A stretch of 46,676 bases of DNA from Thermoguttaceae bacterium (GCA_017447865.1 JAFSMO010000059.1:108544-155219); one strand, 5' to 3'; counted from the stretch's first letter, positions 31,971-46,295 are shown. Notes: generated by a model from the sequence alone, not told the origin. A program made the numbers and translations.

Positions 31971-32630
31971 ATGGAATCCATTTTCACCACCCTCGCGTCG
32001 CGGCTGGAAGCGTTTCGGAACGCCGATTTGTACCCGGTCATTTCGTCCGAGTTTTGCGCGGGAAGAGACCCGTTCGAGATTTTCTGCGCCGTGGCAGAAG
32101 GCGGGGCGAAAGTCGTGCAGATCCGTGAGAAAAACTGGAATAAAGGCGCGATCCACCGTCTGGCGTGCCAGTGCCGCGAGGTCGCGAATTCGTTCGGCGT
32201 GCTGATCATCATCGACGATCACGTGGACGTGGCCCTCTCCGCCCACGCGGACGGTGTGCATCTGGGCCAGGAAGATCTGCCCGTTCGTGAGGCGCTGCGC
32301 ATTGCTCCCGAGCTGCTCGTCGGAAGCTCGACCCACAATCTGGCGGAAATCGAAGAAGCGCAGCGGGCCGGGACCGGCTACCTGAACATCGGGCCGATTT
32401 TTGCCACGCAGACCAAAACGGTCGGCATGCCGCCGCTGGGGACGGACTTTCTGAAAGAATTAATGCCGCACGTCACGGTTCCGTTTTCCGTCATGGGGGG
32501 GATCAAGGCCCGACACATTGCGGAGCTCTCGTCTTTGGGGGCGCGCCACATCGCTATGGTGACGGAGATCACGCAAGCGCCTGACCCAGCCGAAAAGGTG
32601 CGCGAATTGCGGAAACTCTTCGTTCATTGA
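31971..32630 (+). CDS. thiE: Thiamine-phosphate synthase
   Basis: Couples HMP pyrophosphate with the thiazole phosphate to make thiamine phosphate (EC 2.5.1.3). About 219 residues, TIM barrel. Visible: VVQIREKNW (~50), IIIDDHVDVALSAHADGVHLGQEDL, LLVGSSTHN, GYLNIGPIFATQTK and VMGGIKARH. I start at the ATG at 31971, after GAGAGGAA; a frame to 31923 overlaps yidD and has no ribosome site. No TPP riboswitch was seen upstream. Its link to rnpA-yidD is positional only. Confidence 0.95.
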   Translation: MESIFTTLASRLEAFRNADLYPVISSEFCAGRDPFEIFCAVAEGGAKVVQIREKNWNKGAIHRLACQCREVANSFGVLIIIDDHVDVALSAHADGVHLGQEDLPVREALRIAPELLVGSSTHNLAEIEEAQRAGTGYLNIGPIFATQTKTVGMPPLGTDFLKELMPHVTVPFSVMGGIKARHIAELSSLGARHIAMVTEITQAPDPAEKVRELRKLFVH

Positions 32631-32667
32631 CCGAATCGGCGTGCGAAACCTCACGGCGTTTTGATCT

Positions 32668-32765
32668 GGCGCGTAATTCCGGCCTCCGGCCTCCATTACC
32701 GCCTCCCATCGTCCGTGGTGAGTTAATCAGGCGCGTAATTCCGGCCTCCGGCCTTCATTACCGCC
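32668..32765. repeat. Two tandem 36-bp palindromes
   Basis: Copies at 32668-32703 and 32730-32765, period 62 bp, between the convergent thiE and peptidase genes. The second copy ends five bases before the peptidase stop codon. Confidence 0.9.
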
Positions 32766-32770
32766 TTCCA

Positions 32771-33781
32771 TTACTTCTTGCTCTTCAGCCACTCCGTAAG
32801 CACCCACCCCACCCGCGCGGCGGTCAGGGGCGAACATTTGTCCGGCGTGTCCTCGTGCGTGTGCCACGGCTCGTAGTCCAGATCGATCAGGTCCATGCAC
32901 GGAATGTTCCCGAATTGGGTCAAGTACATGTGGTCGTCCGTGACGATCGACCCCACCCGCGGCACAAACTCCCGAACGCCCAGTTCCTGCGCCTTTTTCC
33001 AAATCTCCATTTGCGTGCGGCGGGCCGGAGGATTCTGGAAGCTGAACATTTCTTTCTCGAAAACCGCGTTTTTCTGCGTTACCATGTCGAGCAGGACGCC
33101 GTCCGTGTAGTGCCAGCCACGCTTTTGAGGCGGGACGGACGCATATTTTCGGGCGAAAAACTCTGACCCCCAGCAGAATCGCTCGCCGGGAACCGTTTCG
33201 CGAGACGGGCGGAACATGAACTCCTCCGCGTCGAGCATCACAACGTCCACGCCGTACCTCAGCTGGTTTTTCTCCAGAATCTCTTTGAGCGACTGCGCCA
33301 GAACCATCAGGATCGCCACGCCCCCCGCATTATCCTCGGCCCCGACGAACGGAAGATTCCGCTTCGATGGCGGGTTTTTCGTCGGGATCGGGAGCGTGTC
33401 GTAATGCGCGCAAAGCAGGATCCGCTCCTTGCGCTCCGGCTTCCAGCGGAAAATCAGGTTCACCCCAATCACTTTCCGGTTCAGCTCGGCAGGATACGGA
33501 AAACTGAACGCCTGGCGTTCCACCGCGTCGCAGTACTTTGAAAAATGCGTGACGAGAAATTCCTGCTGGCGCTTCATCCCTTCCGACCCCGTCGGACGCG
33601 GACCGATGGCGCAGAGTTCCGTCAAATACTGGTGCGCAAGCTGACCGTCAAATGGGATTTCCTCGAGCTTGCGTTCCGCCGGCGGGAGCGCCAGCACGCA
33701 AACGGCCAGAAACGAAATCGAAAGGAACGGAAGGAATAAACGATTCAATTTCATGGTCTTCATCTCCAAAGAAACCCTCAT
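32771..33781 (-). CDS. Exported M28-family, glutaminyl-cyclase-like zinc protein
   Basis: 336 residues with an N-terminal hydrophobic export segment. M28/QPCT pattern: LLCAHYDTLP, GAEDNAGGVA, MLDAEEF (zinc ligands), TDDHMYLTQFGNIPCMDLID (aligning with the DDHxPF segment of glutaminyl cyclases) and WHTHEDTPDKCS. So it is either a glutaminyl-peptide cyclotransferase, making N-terminal pyroglutamate, or an aminopeptidase; the QC-like parts favour the first. The ATG at 33781 shares an ATGA with the upstream dehydrogenase stop; the ATG at 33754 with GGAG nine bases upstream is an alternative start giving a cleaner signal peptide. Confidence 0.85.
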   Translation of the reverse strand: MRVSLEMKTMKLNRLFLPFLSISFLAVCVLALPPAERKLEEIPFDGQLAHQYLTELCAIGPRPTGSEGMKRQQEFLVTHFSKYCDAVERQAFSFPYPAELNRKVIGVNLIFRWKPERKERILLCAHYDTLPIPTKNPPSKRNLPFVGAEDNAGGVAILMVLAQSLKEILEKNQLRYGVDVVMLDAEEFMFRPSRETVPGERFCWGSEFFARKYASVPPQKRGWHYTDGVLLDMVTQKNAVFEKEMFSFQNPPARRTQMEIWKKAQELGVREFVPRVGSIVTDDHMYLTQFGNIPCMDLIDLDYEPWHTHEDTPDKCSPLTAARVGWVLTEWLKSKK

Positions 33782-34716
33782 TTAGTGAAATGCTCCAGTG
33801 TCGCGCGGGCGATCGCTTCGTTCGCTTCCCGAGTGCTGGACCCATGATGCGCCGTGAAAAAAGTATTCGCCAGAAGACGTAAATCCCGGGCCGGGTCCTG
33901 CGGCACGTACGGCTCCGTCTCGAAAACGTCAAGCGCCGCGAAAGCGTCCAGGTGTGCCTTCAGGAAATCGAACAGCGCGTTCTCGTCCACCAGCGCGCCG
34001 CGGGCCGTATTCACGAAAAGAACGTCCGGCCGCATGAGCGCAAAACGGGACGCGCCGAAAAAATGGAACGTTTCCGGCGTTGAGGCCAGAAGGACGCACA
34101 CGGCGTCGGCTTCGGGAAGAACCGGCTCCAGGTCGGTCACAAACCGTTCCACTCCGCACTGGGCGAGGACCTCGGGATCGGACTCGTGACGCGCGAACGC
34201 CGTGACGCGCATCCCGAAACCAAAGTGGGCGATCCGGGCCGTTTCGCGGGCAATTCCACCAAAACCCACCAAAAGGAGGCGCTTCCCGAAGAGTTCCCTA
34301 CCCGTCTGAGGGGCAAACGACCCATTGCGCACGGACGCATCCGCGTTTCCAAGCCGTTTGGCGGCCGCGCCCAAAAGCCAGATCGTATGCTCCGCGACGG
34401 ACCGGTTCAAAACCCCCGGCGTGTTCGCAAGCCGAACGTTCCACTTGCGCGCAAACTCCCGGTTTACCGAGTCCATTCCGACGCCAAACCGGCACAAAAG
34501 AGCGGTTTCCTCACCGCAGGCGGCCGCATTTTCACCTAACGCCCAATAAACGGCCTCGGAGTAACGGACCATCCCCACGATGGCGCGGCTGGCCCCCGTC
34601 CGGCCAATCGCCTCAAGAAAAGACGATTCGTCCGGTTCCACGGGAAGAATTTCCAGACCGGAAGCAAGGTAAATAGCCGAGGCTTTACGAAATTCAGGGA
34701 GGGTGACGAGGATCAT
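33778..34716 (-). CDS. D-2-hydroxyacid dehydrogenase (NAD-dependent)
   Basis: 312 residues of the D-isomer-specific 2-hydroxyacid dehydrogenase family. Substrate-domain FGVGMDSVN (~75), Rossmann GFGGIA (~155), and active residues in VNTARGALVDE (Arg), VFETEPY (Glu) and FFTAHHGSST (His) are all present. Substrate (glycerate, phosphoglycerate, lactate or another) is not decidable from the sequence; it is shorter than ACT-bearing SerA. It is translationally coupled to the downstream M28 protein, which suggests a shared unit without an obvious common pathway. Confidence 0.9.
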   Translation of the reverse strand: MILVTLPEFRKASAIYLASGLEILPVEPDESSFLEAIGRTGASRAIVGMVRYSEAVYWALGENAAACGEETALLCRFGVGMDSVNREFARKWNVRLANTPGVLNRSVAEHTIWLLGAAAKRLGNADASVRNGSFAPQTGRELFGKRLLLVGFGGIARETARIAHFGFGMRVTAFARHESDPEVLAQCGVERFVTDLEPVLPEADAVCVLLASTPETFHFFGASRFALMRPDVLFVNTARGALVDENALFDFLKAHLDAFAALDVFETEPYVPQDPARDLRLLANTFFTAHHGSSTREANEAIARATLEHFTK

Positions 34717-34736
34717 CAGAAAAATTCATTAAAAAA

Positions 34737-34787
34737 GAATAACAAATAATGGAAAGAACGTTTCGCCCTCCCCATTATTTGTTATTC
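34737..34787. repeat. Inverted heptamer pair downstream of rpoC
   Basis: GAATAAC-AAATAAT (34737-34750) faces ATTATTT-GTTATTC (34774-34787). It lies in the 94-bp gap between rpoC and the dehydrogenase and may serve as transcript end; it is a shortened relative of the larger fold-backs. Confidence 0.65.
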
Positions 34788-34810
34788 GTCACAGATCATT
34801 CACTCGGAGT

Positions 34811-39124
<4,314 letters not shown>

Positions 39125-39211
39125 TTACCGAAACTCCTGTGTAAAATTGAATGGATTGCCGGGCCAAGAGAGGAAAAGGGCGCCGGCTCCGTTGGTTTGC
39201 TTTGGGGGTAC

Positions 39212-39266
39212 TTTCCCACCTCCAAAGGAAGTGGGAAATCACGAACTCAAGGGGATAAACGTCCCC
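39212..39266 (-). other. Hairpins in the rpoB-rpoC spacer
   Basis: TTTCCCAC/GTGGGAAA (39212-39219 with 39231-39238, 11-nt loop) and GGGGAT/GTCCCC (39251-39256 with 39261-39266, AAAC loop). In the rpoBC transcript they form two successive stems between stop and start. No T-run follows on the minus strand, so they are more likely processing or partial attenuation structures than terminators. Confidence 0.55.
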
Positions 39267-39276
39267 GGTCGCACAG

Positions 39277-42200
39277 TTAACTCAAAATGTTATTGCCGCG
39301 TTCAAGCTGCATGTTCAGGCCAAGACCGCGAATTTCGTTGGTCAACACGTCGAAGCTGGCAGGTGTTCCGGCCTCCAGTCGGTTTTCGCCTTTGACCATG
39401 GATTCGTAGATCTTGGTACGCCCTTCAACGTCGTCGGACTTCACCGTGAGGAGTTCCTGCAGGATGTAAGCCGCGCCGTACGCTTCCAGGGCCCACACTT
39501 CCATTTCTCCGAAACGCTGACCACCGAAACGGGCTTTACCGCCCAGAGGCTGCTGGGTGATCATCGAGTACGGACCGGTGGAACGAGCGTGAACTTTGTC
39601 GTCAACCAGGTGGTGCAGTTTGAGCATGTAGATATAACCGACGGTGGTTTCCTGCTCGAACGGTTCGCCTGTACGTCCGTCATAGAGGCGCATCTTGCCG
39701 TGAGCCGGAAGACCCGCTTGAATGCATTGTTCTCTGATGTGCTCCTCACGCGCACCGTTGAACACCGGAGTGATCGAGCGGAAGCCCGCAGTCGCCCCAG
39801 CCCAGCCGAGGTGCGTTTCCATGATCTGACCGACATTCATACGAGACGGCACGCCCAGCGGGTTCAGAAGGATCTGAATCGGAGTTCCATCCGGAAGGAA
39901 CGGCATGTCTTCGCGAGGCATGATCTTCGAAATAACACCTTTGTTTCCGTGACGACCGGCCATTTTGTCGCCGACGCTGATGACCCGCTTCGTCGCGATG
40001 TAAACCTTCGCCATACGAAGAACACCCGGACGGAGCTGCTCGCCGATCTTCATCGTATTGAGTTTCTGATCGAGCGTTTCGAGGGCTTCTTCAACCCGGG
40101 GACGGTACTCAAGCAGAACGGCCATCGCTTCCTGGCGTTTTTTATTCGGCAGGGAGAGGAATTGCGTGTAATTGAAATTACGGGCTTCCGTCACGATCTG
40201 CATGTAGGATTTACTCTCAACGATGGGGTTTCCATCGCGGTCAAGCACCTGCGTACCAACCACTTCCTCAATTTTGGCGATCATATTGCCGAAAATACGG
40301 GCGACCGCTTCGCTGTATTTCTGCTCGGTTTCTTTGTACTGAATGTCGTACAGTTGGCTTTCGCGCTCGGTCAGGACGTTGCTCCGGCTGTAGTACTGCG
40401 TATCAATGACGATCCCTTCCACACCGGACGGCACTTCCAGCGAGTCGTTTTTCACGTCTTCGCCCGCACGGCCGAAAATCGTGTGGAGCAGTCTTTCTTC
40501 CGGCGTGAGTTCCGTCTTGGATTTCGGCGTGATCTTACCGACCAGGATGTCGCCGGGCTTGACGTACGTTCCGATGTGGATGATGCCGTTTTCGTCCAGA
40601 TTGCGGAGCTGACGTTCGGGAACGTTCGGAATATCGCGTGTGAATTCTTCACGGCCGAGTTTCGTCTCACGGATTTCCGTGTCGTACTCCTCAATGTGGA
40701 TCGAAGTGTACACGTCGTTCTGAACGAGTTCCTCGCTCAGAATGATGGCGTCTTCGAAGTTGTATCCTTCCCAAACCATGAAGGCGACGAGCACGTTTCG
40801 GCCAAGCGCCAGATTTCCCTGGTGGGTCGCGGCACCATCGGCGATCACATCACCGGCTTCCACAACCTGGCCCGGAACTACGATCGGTTTCTGGTTCTGG
40901 CAAGTGCGTTCGTTCATCCCTTTGAACTTGCGCAGGATGTAAATGTCGTCCCCAATTTCGATCCTGCGGGCGTCGCAGTACGTGACCGTACCACCCCGCT
41001 TCGCGCGGACCAGCAGGCTCGAGTTCAACGCGCAGTTGCGTTCCATACCCGTACCAACCAGCGGCGTTTCCGAGACAAGAAGCGGAACCGCCTGGCGCTG
41101 CATGTTCGAACCCATCAACGCACGGTTAGCGTCGTCGTGTTCCAGGAACGGGATCAAACCCGCGGAAACGCCGACCATCTGACAAGCGGAGACGTCAATG
41201 TAGTTCACCTTCGTTACAGGAACCACTTCGTATTCACCCTTGCGGCGGGCGATGACGTTTGCACCCACGGTGCGGGGGTCGCCAACGATGTAAGAGAAAC
41301 CATCCTCTTTTTTCTGGATTGTGATGTCCACCGGAGCGAAAATCGCGTCGCCCTCCTCGTCAGCGCGCAGCCAGCGGATTTCGCCGGTCAGGCGGCCCTT
41401 TTCAACGACCTGGAACGGCGTGATGAGGAAGCCGTACTCGTCCACACCCGCGTAGATGCCCAAGCTGGAAATCAAACCGATGTTCGTACCTTCAGGGGTC
41501 TCAATCGGGCAAATTCGTCCGTAGTGGGAACTGTGCACGTCTCGAACATCGAAACCAGCACGTTTACGGTTCAAACCGCCAGGGCCCAAGGCGGACAGAC
41601 GGCGCTCGTGGGTCAGCATGGAAAGCGGGTTTGTCTGGTCAACGACCTGGGACAATTCACCACGCCCGAAGAAGAAATCAACGGCACCGGAAACACTCTT
41701 CGGAGTGATCAGTGTACGCGGTTCCATCTCATTGATGTCTTTATTGCTCATACGATCCAGGACCGTACGGCGAAGTTTCGCAAAACCTTTACGGATTTCA
41801 TCGGCCGCCAGCTCGTCGATGGTACGCAAACGACGGTTTCCCAAGTGGTCAATATCGTCCACGTGGTAGTTCGGATCGCCAACGTACAGACCCAAAATCG
41901 CTTTGATGGCGCAAATCAGGTCTTCCGGCAGCAGCGTCAGAATGTCCTCGGAAATGTTCATCCCGAACTTGCGGTTCATACGAAAACGACCAACGCGGCC
42001 CAGACGGTAGCGGTTCACATCGAAGAATTTTTCCTCGAAGAGTTTCTTCGCCTTGTCAAGCTGCGGCGGGTTGCCCGGACGCATACGCTGGTAGATACGA
42101 AGGAGCGCTTCTTCGTAACTCTGAGAGGGGTCTTCCGCCAACGTGTTCATGAACAGGGTGTTCTTGCTGTCGGCCTGCATGACTTCGACATGTTTCAGGC

Positions 42201-43086
42201 CCGACTTGCGAATCTGCTCCGCCTGATTGTTGGTGATCTTCTGGCCGCTCTCGACGATGATCTCGCCGCAGTTCGGGGAACCAACCGGATAGATCACGTT
42301 ATCAACAGCGATTTTGCCTTCGATGTTGACCGACTTGCCTTTCAGGGAAACGACTTCCGTCTTGAAGAAGGCACGCAGGATCGCGGCGGTTTCCGAGTAT
42401 TTCGGGTCCATCGCGCGCAAAAGCATAATCGGCGAGAATTTCGGCGTCTGGTCGATACGCACCGAGATGCTTTCCTTGCGGCTGATGTTGAACTCGATCC
42501 AGCTTCCACGCTCCGGAATGATACGGCACGAAAACGCGCGGGAGTCGCCCGATTCTTCTTCCTCGGAAACGAAGTCAACGCCAGGAGAACGGTGCAGCTG
42601 GGAAACGACCACACGCTCCGCACCATTGATGATGAACTCACCGCCGCCAAGCATGATCGGCAAGTCACCAAGATAAACGTCCTGTTCAATCGGCTGCTCA
42701 CGGTTCAGGCGCAGACGAATACGGAACGGACGACCATAGGTCAGGCGAAGGCGACGGCATTCGTCGGGTTCAAAGCGCGGTTTGTCCAGCTCGTAACTCA
42801 CGTACTCGAGGCTCACCTTGCCATCCTGCCCCGTGATCGGGAAAGTTTCGCGCAAAACCGCTTCCAGACCGATGTTTTCGCGCTTTTCCGGCGGAATCCG
42901 GCACTCGTTGAGTTTCACTTCGTCTGGAAGATTTTCGCGCTGGTCCTCGGGATACTGGTACTGAAGGAAACGCTCGTAGCTGGCAGTCTGAATTTTCGTC
43001 AGGTCTGGAACTTCAAGCGAGTCAAAGTTCGTGTTAAAGTAACGAACTTCATCAGGATAAATACGACGTGTTTGAGATGTTGCCAT
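39277..43086 (-). CDS. rpoB: DNA-directed RNA polymerase subunit beta
   Basis: About 1269 residues. Typical: the rifampicin-pocket [18 protein letters not shown] followed by [25 protein letters not shown], the [12 protein letters not shown] catalytic region and the ending GLNMQLE. Key rifampicin contacts (Gln, Asp, His, Arg, Ser) are wild type; the F514 and N518 equivalents are Val and Thr. The start at 43086 (MATSQTRR) gives the family N-terminus; an open frame to 43134 adds 16 residues without support. No rplJ/rplL upstream: the neighbour is a divergent surface protein. The promoter lies about 290 bp upstream. Confidence 0.98.
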   Translation of the reverse strand: MATSQTRRIYPDEVRYFNTNFDSLEVPDLTKIQTASYERFLQYQYPEDQRENLPDEVKLNECRIPPEKRENIGLEAVLRETFPITGQDGKVSLEYVSYELDKPRFEPDECRRLRLTYGRPFRIRLRLNREQPIEQDVYLGDLPIMLGGGEFIINGAERVVVSQLHRSPGVDFVSEEEESGDSRAFSCRIIPERGSWIEFNISRKESISVRIDQTPKFSPIMLLRAMDPKYSETAAILRAFFKTEVVSLKGKSVNIEGKIAVDNVIYPVGSPNCGEIIVESGQKITNNQAEQIRKSGLKHVEVMQADSKNTLFMNTLAEDPSQSYEEALLRIYQRMRPGNPPQLDKAKKLFEEKFFDVNRYRLGRVGRFRMNRKFGMNISEDILTLLPEDLICAIKAILGLYVGDPNYHVDDIDHLGNRRLRTIDELAADEIRKGFAKLRRTVLDRMSNKDINEMEPRTLITPKSVSGAVDFFFGRGELSQVVDQTNPLSMLTHERRLSALGPGGLNRKRAGFDVRDVHSSHYGRICPIETPEGTNIGLISSLGIYAGVDEYGFLITPFQVVEKGRLTGEIRWLRADEEGDAIFAPVDITIQKKEDGFSYIVGDPRTVGANVIARRKGEYEVVPVTKVNYIDVSACQMVGVSAGLIPFLEHDDANRALMGSNMQRQAVPLLVSETPLVGTGMERNCALNSSLLVRAKRGGTVTYCDARRIEIGDDIYILRKFKGMNERTCQNQKPIVVPGQVVEAGDVIADGAATHQGNLALGRNVLVAFMVWEGYNFEDAIILSEELVQNDVYTSIHIEEYDTEIRETKLGREEFTRDIPNVPERQLRNLDENGIIHIGTYVKPGDILVGKITPKSKTELTPEERLLHTIFGRAGEDVKNDSLEVPSGVEGIVIDTQYYSRSNVLTERESQLYDIQYKETEQKYSEAVARIFGNMIAKIEEVVGTQVLDRDGNPIVESKSYMQIVTEARNFNYTQFLSLPNKKRQEAMAVLLEYRPRVEEALETLDQKLNTMKIGEQLRPGVLRMAKVYIATKRVISVGDKMAGRHGNKGVISKIMPREDMPFLPDGTPIQILLNPLGVPSRMNVGQIMETHLGWAGATAGFRSITPVFNGAREEHIREQCIQAGLPAHGKMRLYDGRTGEPFEQETTVGYIYMLKLHHLVDDKVHARSTGPYSMITQQPLGGKARFGGQRFGEMEVWALEAYGAAYILQELLTVKSDDVEGRTKIYESMVKGENRLEAGTPASFDVLTNEIRGLGLNMQLERGNNILS

Positions 43087-43173
43087 GAATAGTTCACCAG
43101 AAAGTAAAGCCAGGAATTGCTCTAAAATACGCAAAATGCCCTATTTAACATTTTGCACATTTAAACGCAAAGA

Positions 43174-43204
43174 CCGCGTTGAATCTAAATAATGATTCAC
43201 GCGG
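43174..43204 (-). promoter_or_regulatory. Strong hairpin in the rpoB leader
   Basis: On the minus strand CCGCGTGAATC pairs with GATTC-A-ACGCGG: an 11-bp stem with one bulged A and an 8-nt A/T loop, about 90 nt before the rpoB start. No T-run follows, so it looks like a stable leader element rather than a terminator. Confidence 0.6.
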
Positions 43205-43378
43205 CATCCATCAAAATTTCGATTGAAATGGACATAGTTCATCTTTTGTTTGTTTTTGTGAGTGGCTGAAGAAATAAATCGCGATTACTTTTTTCTGTCA
43301 ACTCATCAAAACACTGAATCAGTGAAGATGAACAGCATGTCTTCAAGCATTGCTGCTGACCACAAAAGGAATATGCCA

Positions 43379-43406
43379 ATTCTACCATGTTTCAAAATTT
43401 TGTCAA
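43379..43406 (-). promoter_or_regulatory. Predicted sigma-70 promoter of rpoBC
   Basis: Minus strand TTGACA (complement of 43401-43406), 16-bp spacer and TAGAAT (complement of 43379-43384). This predicts a leader of about 290 nt. A 14-codon reading frame (MLEDMLFIFTD...) lies in the leader but lacks a ribosome site. Confidence 0.65.
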
Positions 43407-43562
43407 GGGGAAGGAGCCCCATTTTAAAAAAATTTTTAAAAAATCTGAAAAAACTCGTTTTTCCTCTTCCCGTCATTTCGTGTCTTAAAATTTTGAAAAT
43501 TAATCCACAATACTCATTGGGAATCAATTTAATATTAAATTTTTCTTTTTTATATCTGCCAC

Positions 43563-43608
43563 TTGACAAAAAATTTCAATCTGATATATTTAAAAGGGTA
43601 GGTATAAT
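43563..43608 (+). promoter_or_regulatory. Promoter region of the LEPR-xLL gene (copy 1)
   Basis: TTGACA at 43563-43568 with TATATT 16 bp on (43585-43590) and a second, perfect TATAAT at 43603-43608, exactly 34 bp from the TTGACA. The second -10 lacks a good -35. Leader of about 150 nt with hairpin CTGGAG-GGAA-CTCCAG (43722-43737) and AAAGGAG before the ATG. The block recurs at 46384-46589. Confidence 0.65.
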
Positions 43609-43765
43609 AGCTTCTAAACCTTACACCAGACGAAATTTCAGTCACTTTCAGAATACCCTTTTGGGGGTTCATCATCATTTCTGGAAGTTTTTCTCTGGCA
43701 CCACATCATTTCCACTTTGATCTGGAGGGAACTCCAGGGTGAAACAATCATAAAGGAGACATATA

Positions 43766-46192
43766 ATGTCACAAAAGAACAAATGGCAGAAGCAGTGCGA
43801 AAAAAAGCTTTCTCTCGAGAATCTGGAATCCCGTCAGCTGCTGAGCGCGGTCCCGTTTACCGCGAATCCTGATTACACGGATTCGACTGCTTACCTCGCA
43901 ACGAACGACGACGTGGCCGTTGATTATACGGTTGCCGAAGATGCTCTGGCTGCTGACGTCCAGTTTGAAGATGATAATATTGATGAACAGGAACAGGCAG
44001 TCACCGTAACCGCCAATGCCAACAAACTGGCCATTCAGTTCGCCGCCGATGCGAATGAACAGTTCACCGTGGTTGTGAAAGGCACCGACGCCGCTACCAA
44101 CAAAGTAACGACTGCGTTCAAGAGCGTCAAAGCTTCTGCGAAAAACATTCAGGGCGGCATCTTTACCTATAACTTCACCGGCAAAGTCAACTACAATTAC
44201 GAAGTCTTCGTAGCTAATGGCAAATACACCGCCAAAGATCTCGCGGCTACTGGAGGAATCATTCCTGAAGGCATCCTCGTTGGTTCTGACACCGTGACCA
44301 CGCTTGCGCCATTTTCTTTTGTTGCCTCCTCTGGCAAGGCGACCGCTCATTCCATCACGTTCCAGCAGAAGAACGGCCAGGCGATTGAAAGTTTGGAAGG
44401 CTGGACCGTTTCTGCCAAATTCGATGGCGCCAAACAGGCAACGGTTTACACCGTCGATGAAGATGGGGCCCTTGTCAATGGAGGAAATGCTTCTAATTAT
44501 TCTATCACACTGAACGATGGTGGCACCGTTACGATCTCCGGATTGCAATTAAACACGAAGCAAACGTTCCAGGTATCCCAGAGCACTGCAGATGCGGTTT
44601 CTGCGTACTCCAGCAACCTGAGCATTTCCACGACCAAGGAACAAAAGGCCCCGCCGGCTTGTGTTTGGGCTTATCTTAATGCAGATGACGTATTCGATTA
44701 TGACGGTAAGGCAGTCGTAAGATGGGTTGGTGAACTTGATTCAACCTACACCGTCGCCTATTCGTACACGGATGCCAAAGGCAAGGTGGTTACGAAGAAT
44801 GCAACAACAAAAGCCACCGTTGATCCAGAGTGGCACAGTCTTGACGAATATATGTATGAAGGGTATTATGGTTCCTTTACCGTTTCAAAGCTCGCCCCCG
44901 GCACAGAATATACATTTAGTGTCAGCACTAACAAGACCAAGGACTATGACGCTAGTGTATTTGTCGCTCAGACAACTGTAGCAAGAGACCCTGAGACCGG
45001 TTATTATAATGTTCCGGATACAACCACCACCCCAGTTGTCATACCTGCTCCTACACTGAAAAAAGTATCCGTTACGGACCACTCCGTAACATTCCAGATC
45101 ACTAACTGGAACAAAATCGAAGCGGCTTTGCAGGAAGTCTTTATATCTGATGATGGTTCTAATGATCATTTTGGTGGAGATATTCTAATAATGGACGGCA
45201 AATCAGATAACCTCCTCACGCAGTTCACATACAACAGTAATGAAGGATGGAAAGTTCTTGACGGCGATTGCGACGGCATAATGGAATGCAGTGTAGTCAA
45301 CAAAAAGAGTATTGCCACGATAACCATTGACGATCTGGAAGCCAATACAGACTACAATTTCCAGGCGATAGCATATAATGAATTGTCGGAAAAGGAGGTC
45401 GCCGCCGCGACTTCCAAAACTCTGAAAGCCAAAACCAGCATTGCTGCTAATGAAGCTCCGGCATGGGTTGAGGCTGAACTTGTTACCGATGAAGCTGGCG
45501 GGTATACTGGTGATGTTGCTGTAGCATGGGCTGGTGAAGCTGGTGTAACTTATACCGTTAATTATACGTACACCGATGCCAAAGGCAAGGAAATTACGAA
45601 GACCGCAACCAAGAAAGCCACCGTTAACAACGAGGGGGATGGTGAGTTTGTCGTTACCAAACTCCAGGGCGGCCAGAAATACACCTTCAGCGTCAGTGCA
45701 AACAAGGACAAAGAGCACAGCGCCAGTGAATTCGTTGCTGCCGAGGAGATTCTCACCACCCCGACGGCCATTCCCGCTCCTACATTGAAGAAAGTGTCCG
45801 TTACTGCCACCTCTGTAACATTCCAGATCACCAACTGGGACAAAATGGCAACTGCGCTGCAGGAACGCGAAGGTGAAAATGGTACGGGCGGTTTTATTTA
45901 CGTAATGGAAAACGGTGCCATGATCGGTCAGGACGAGGCTATTACAAGCTTCTTGTATGATTTCGACGCCGACGAAAACTTGGGATGGCAGTATGAAGAT
46001 AGCAATTATGCCGGAACAATGGATATCACCAATGTCAAAAATAAGAACATTGCTACGATCACCATTAATGGACTGGAAGCCAACAAAGACTACAACTTCC
46101 AAGTGACCGCGTTCAGCAATGTTCAAAATGACAACATCAATACAGTTGCCACCGTAACTTCCAAAGCGTTCAAGTTCAAGACCGCCAAATGA
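43766..46192 (+). CDS. LEPR-xLL surface/secreted protein with tandem Fn3-like modules
   Basis: 808 residues. A basic N-terminus leads to LENLESRQLLSA (residues 17-28), the planctomycete export motif type (LExRxLL-SA) found at the start of large secreted proteins; there is no classical hydrophobic signal peptide. After a linker rich in acidic residues (~40-80) and a first beta domain (~75-290) there are two copies of a two-part module: A at ~296-405 and ~564-662 (TYTDAKGKEITKTATKKAT type), B at ~427-557 and ~669-806 (PAPTLKKVSVT...VTFQITNW type). The A modules have the fibronectin III look (YTVxYxYTDAKG, KYTFSVSxNK). Composition is more A/T-rich than the neighbours. Function may be adhesion or surface structure; this is inferred. 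Confidence 0.8.
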   Translation: MSQKNKWQKQCEKKLSLENLESRQLLSAVPFTANPDYTDSTAYLATNDDVAVDYTVAEDALAADVQFEDDNIDEQEQAVTVTANANKLAIQFAADANEQFTVVVKGTDAATNKVTTAFKSVKASAKNIQGGIFTYNFTGKVNYNYEVFVANGKYTAKDLAATGGIIPEGILVGSDTVTTLAPFSFVASSGKATAHSITFQQKNGQAIESLEGWTVSAKFDGAKQATVYTVDEDGALVNGGNASNYSITLNDGGTVTISGLQLNTKQTFQVSQSTADAVSAYSSNLSISTTKEQKAPPACVWAYLNADDVFDYDGKAVVRWVGELDSTYTVAYSYTDAKGKVVTKNATTKATVDPEWHSLDEYMYEGYYGSFTVSKLAPGTEYTFSVSTNKTKDYDASVFVAQTTVARDPETGYYNVPDTTTTPVVIPAPTLKKVSVTDHSVTFQITNWNKIEAALQEVFISDDGSNDHFGGDILIMDGKSDNLLTQFTYNSNEGWKVLDGDCDGIMECSVVNKKSIATITIDDLEANTDYNFQAIAYNELSEKEVAAATSKTLKAKTSIAANEAPAWVEAELVTDEAGGYTGDVAVAWAGEAGVTYTVNYTYTDAKGKEITKTATKKATVNNEGDGEFVVTKLQGGQKYTFSVSANKDKEHSASEFVAAEEILTTPTAIPAPTLKKVSVTATSVTFQITNWDKMATALQEREGENGTGGFIYVMENGAMIGQDEAITSFLYDFDADENLGWQYEDSNYAGTMDITNVKNKNIATITINGLEANKDYNFQVTAFSNVQNDNINTVATVTSKAFKFKTAK

Positions 46193-46232
46193 CGGACCGG
46201 TTGAAGATTTGATCGCCTGAAACCCTGATTGG

Positions 46233-46295
46233 TCAAGTCCAGGCATGAAGTTACCGCCTTATGATAATCCGTGGCAGCTTTGTGACTGGACTTGA
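46233..46295 (+). terminator. Terminator-like stem after the LEPR-xLL gene
   Basis: TCAAGTCCAG (46233-46242) and CTGGACTTGA (46286-46295) are perfect complements around a 43-nt loop, followed by TTGCTTTTTA. It lies in the 397-bp gap 46193-46589, the rest of which is the duplicated promoter block. Confidence 0.6.

Noticed and set aside
39589..43092. 1167-residue open frame on plus, antisense to rpoB
   Set aside because: It is a shadow of the rpoB codon pattern; it has no ribosome site and no recognisable domain, while rpoB is unmistakable.
43306..43569. 87-residue frame in the rpoB leader region (minus)
   Set aside because: It runs across the rpoB promoter, has A/T-driven residue content and no ribosome site; its last 14 codons could be a leader peptide but nothing supports translation.
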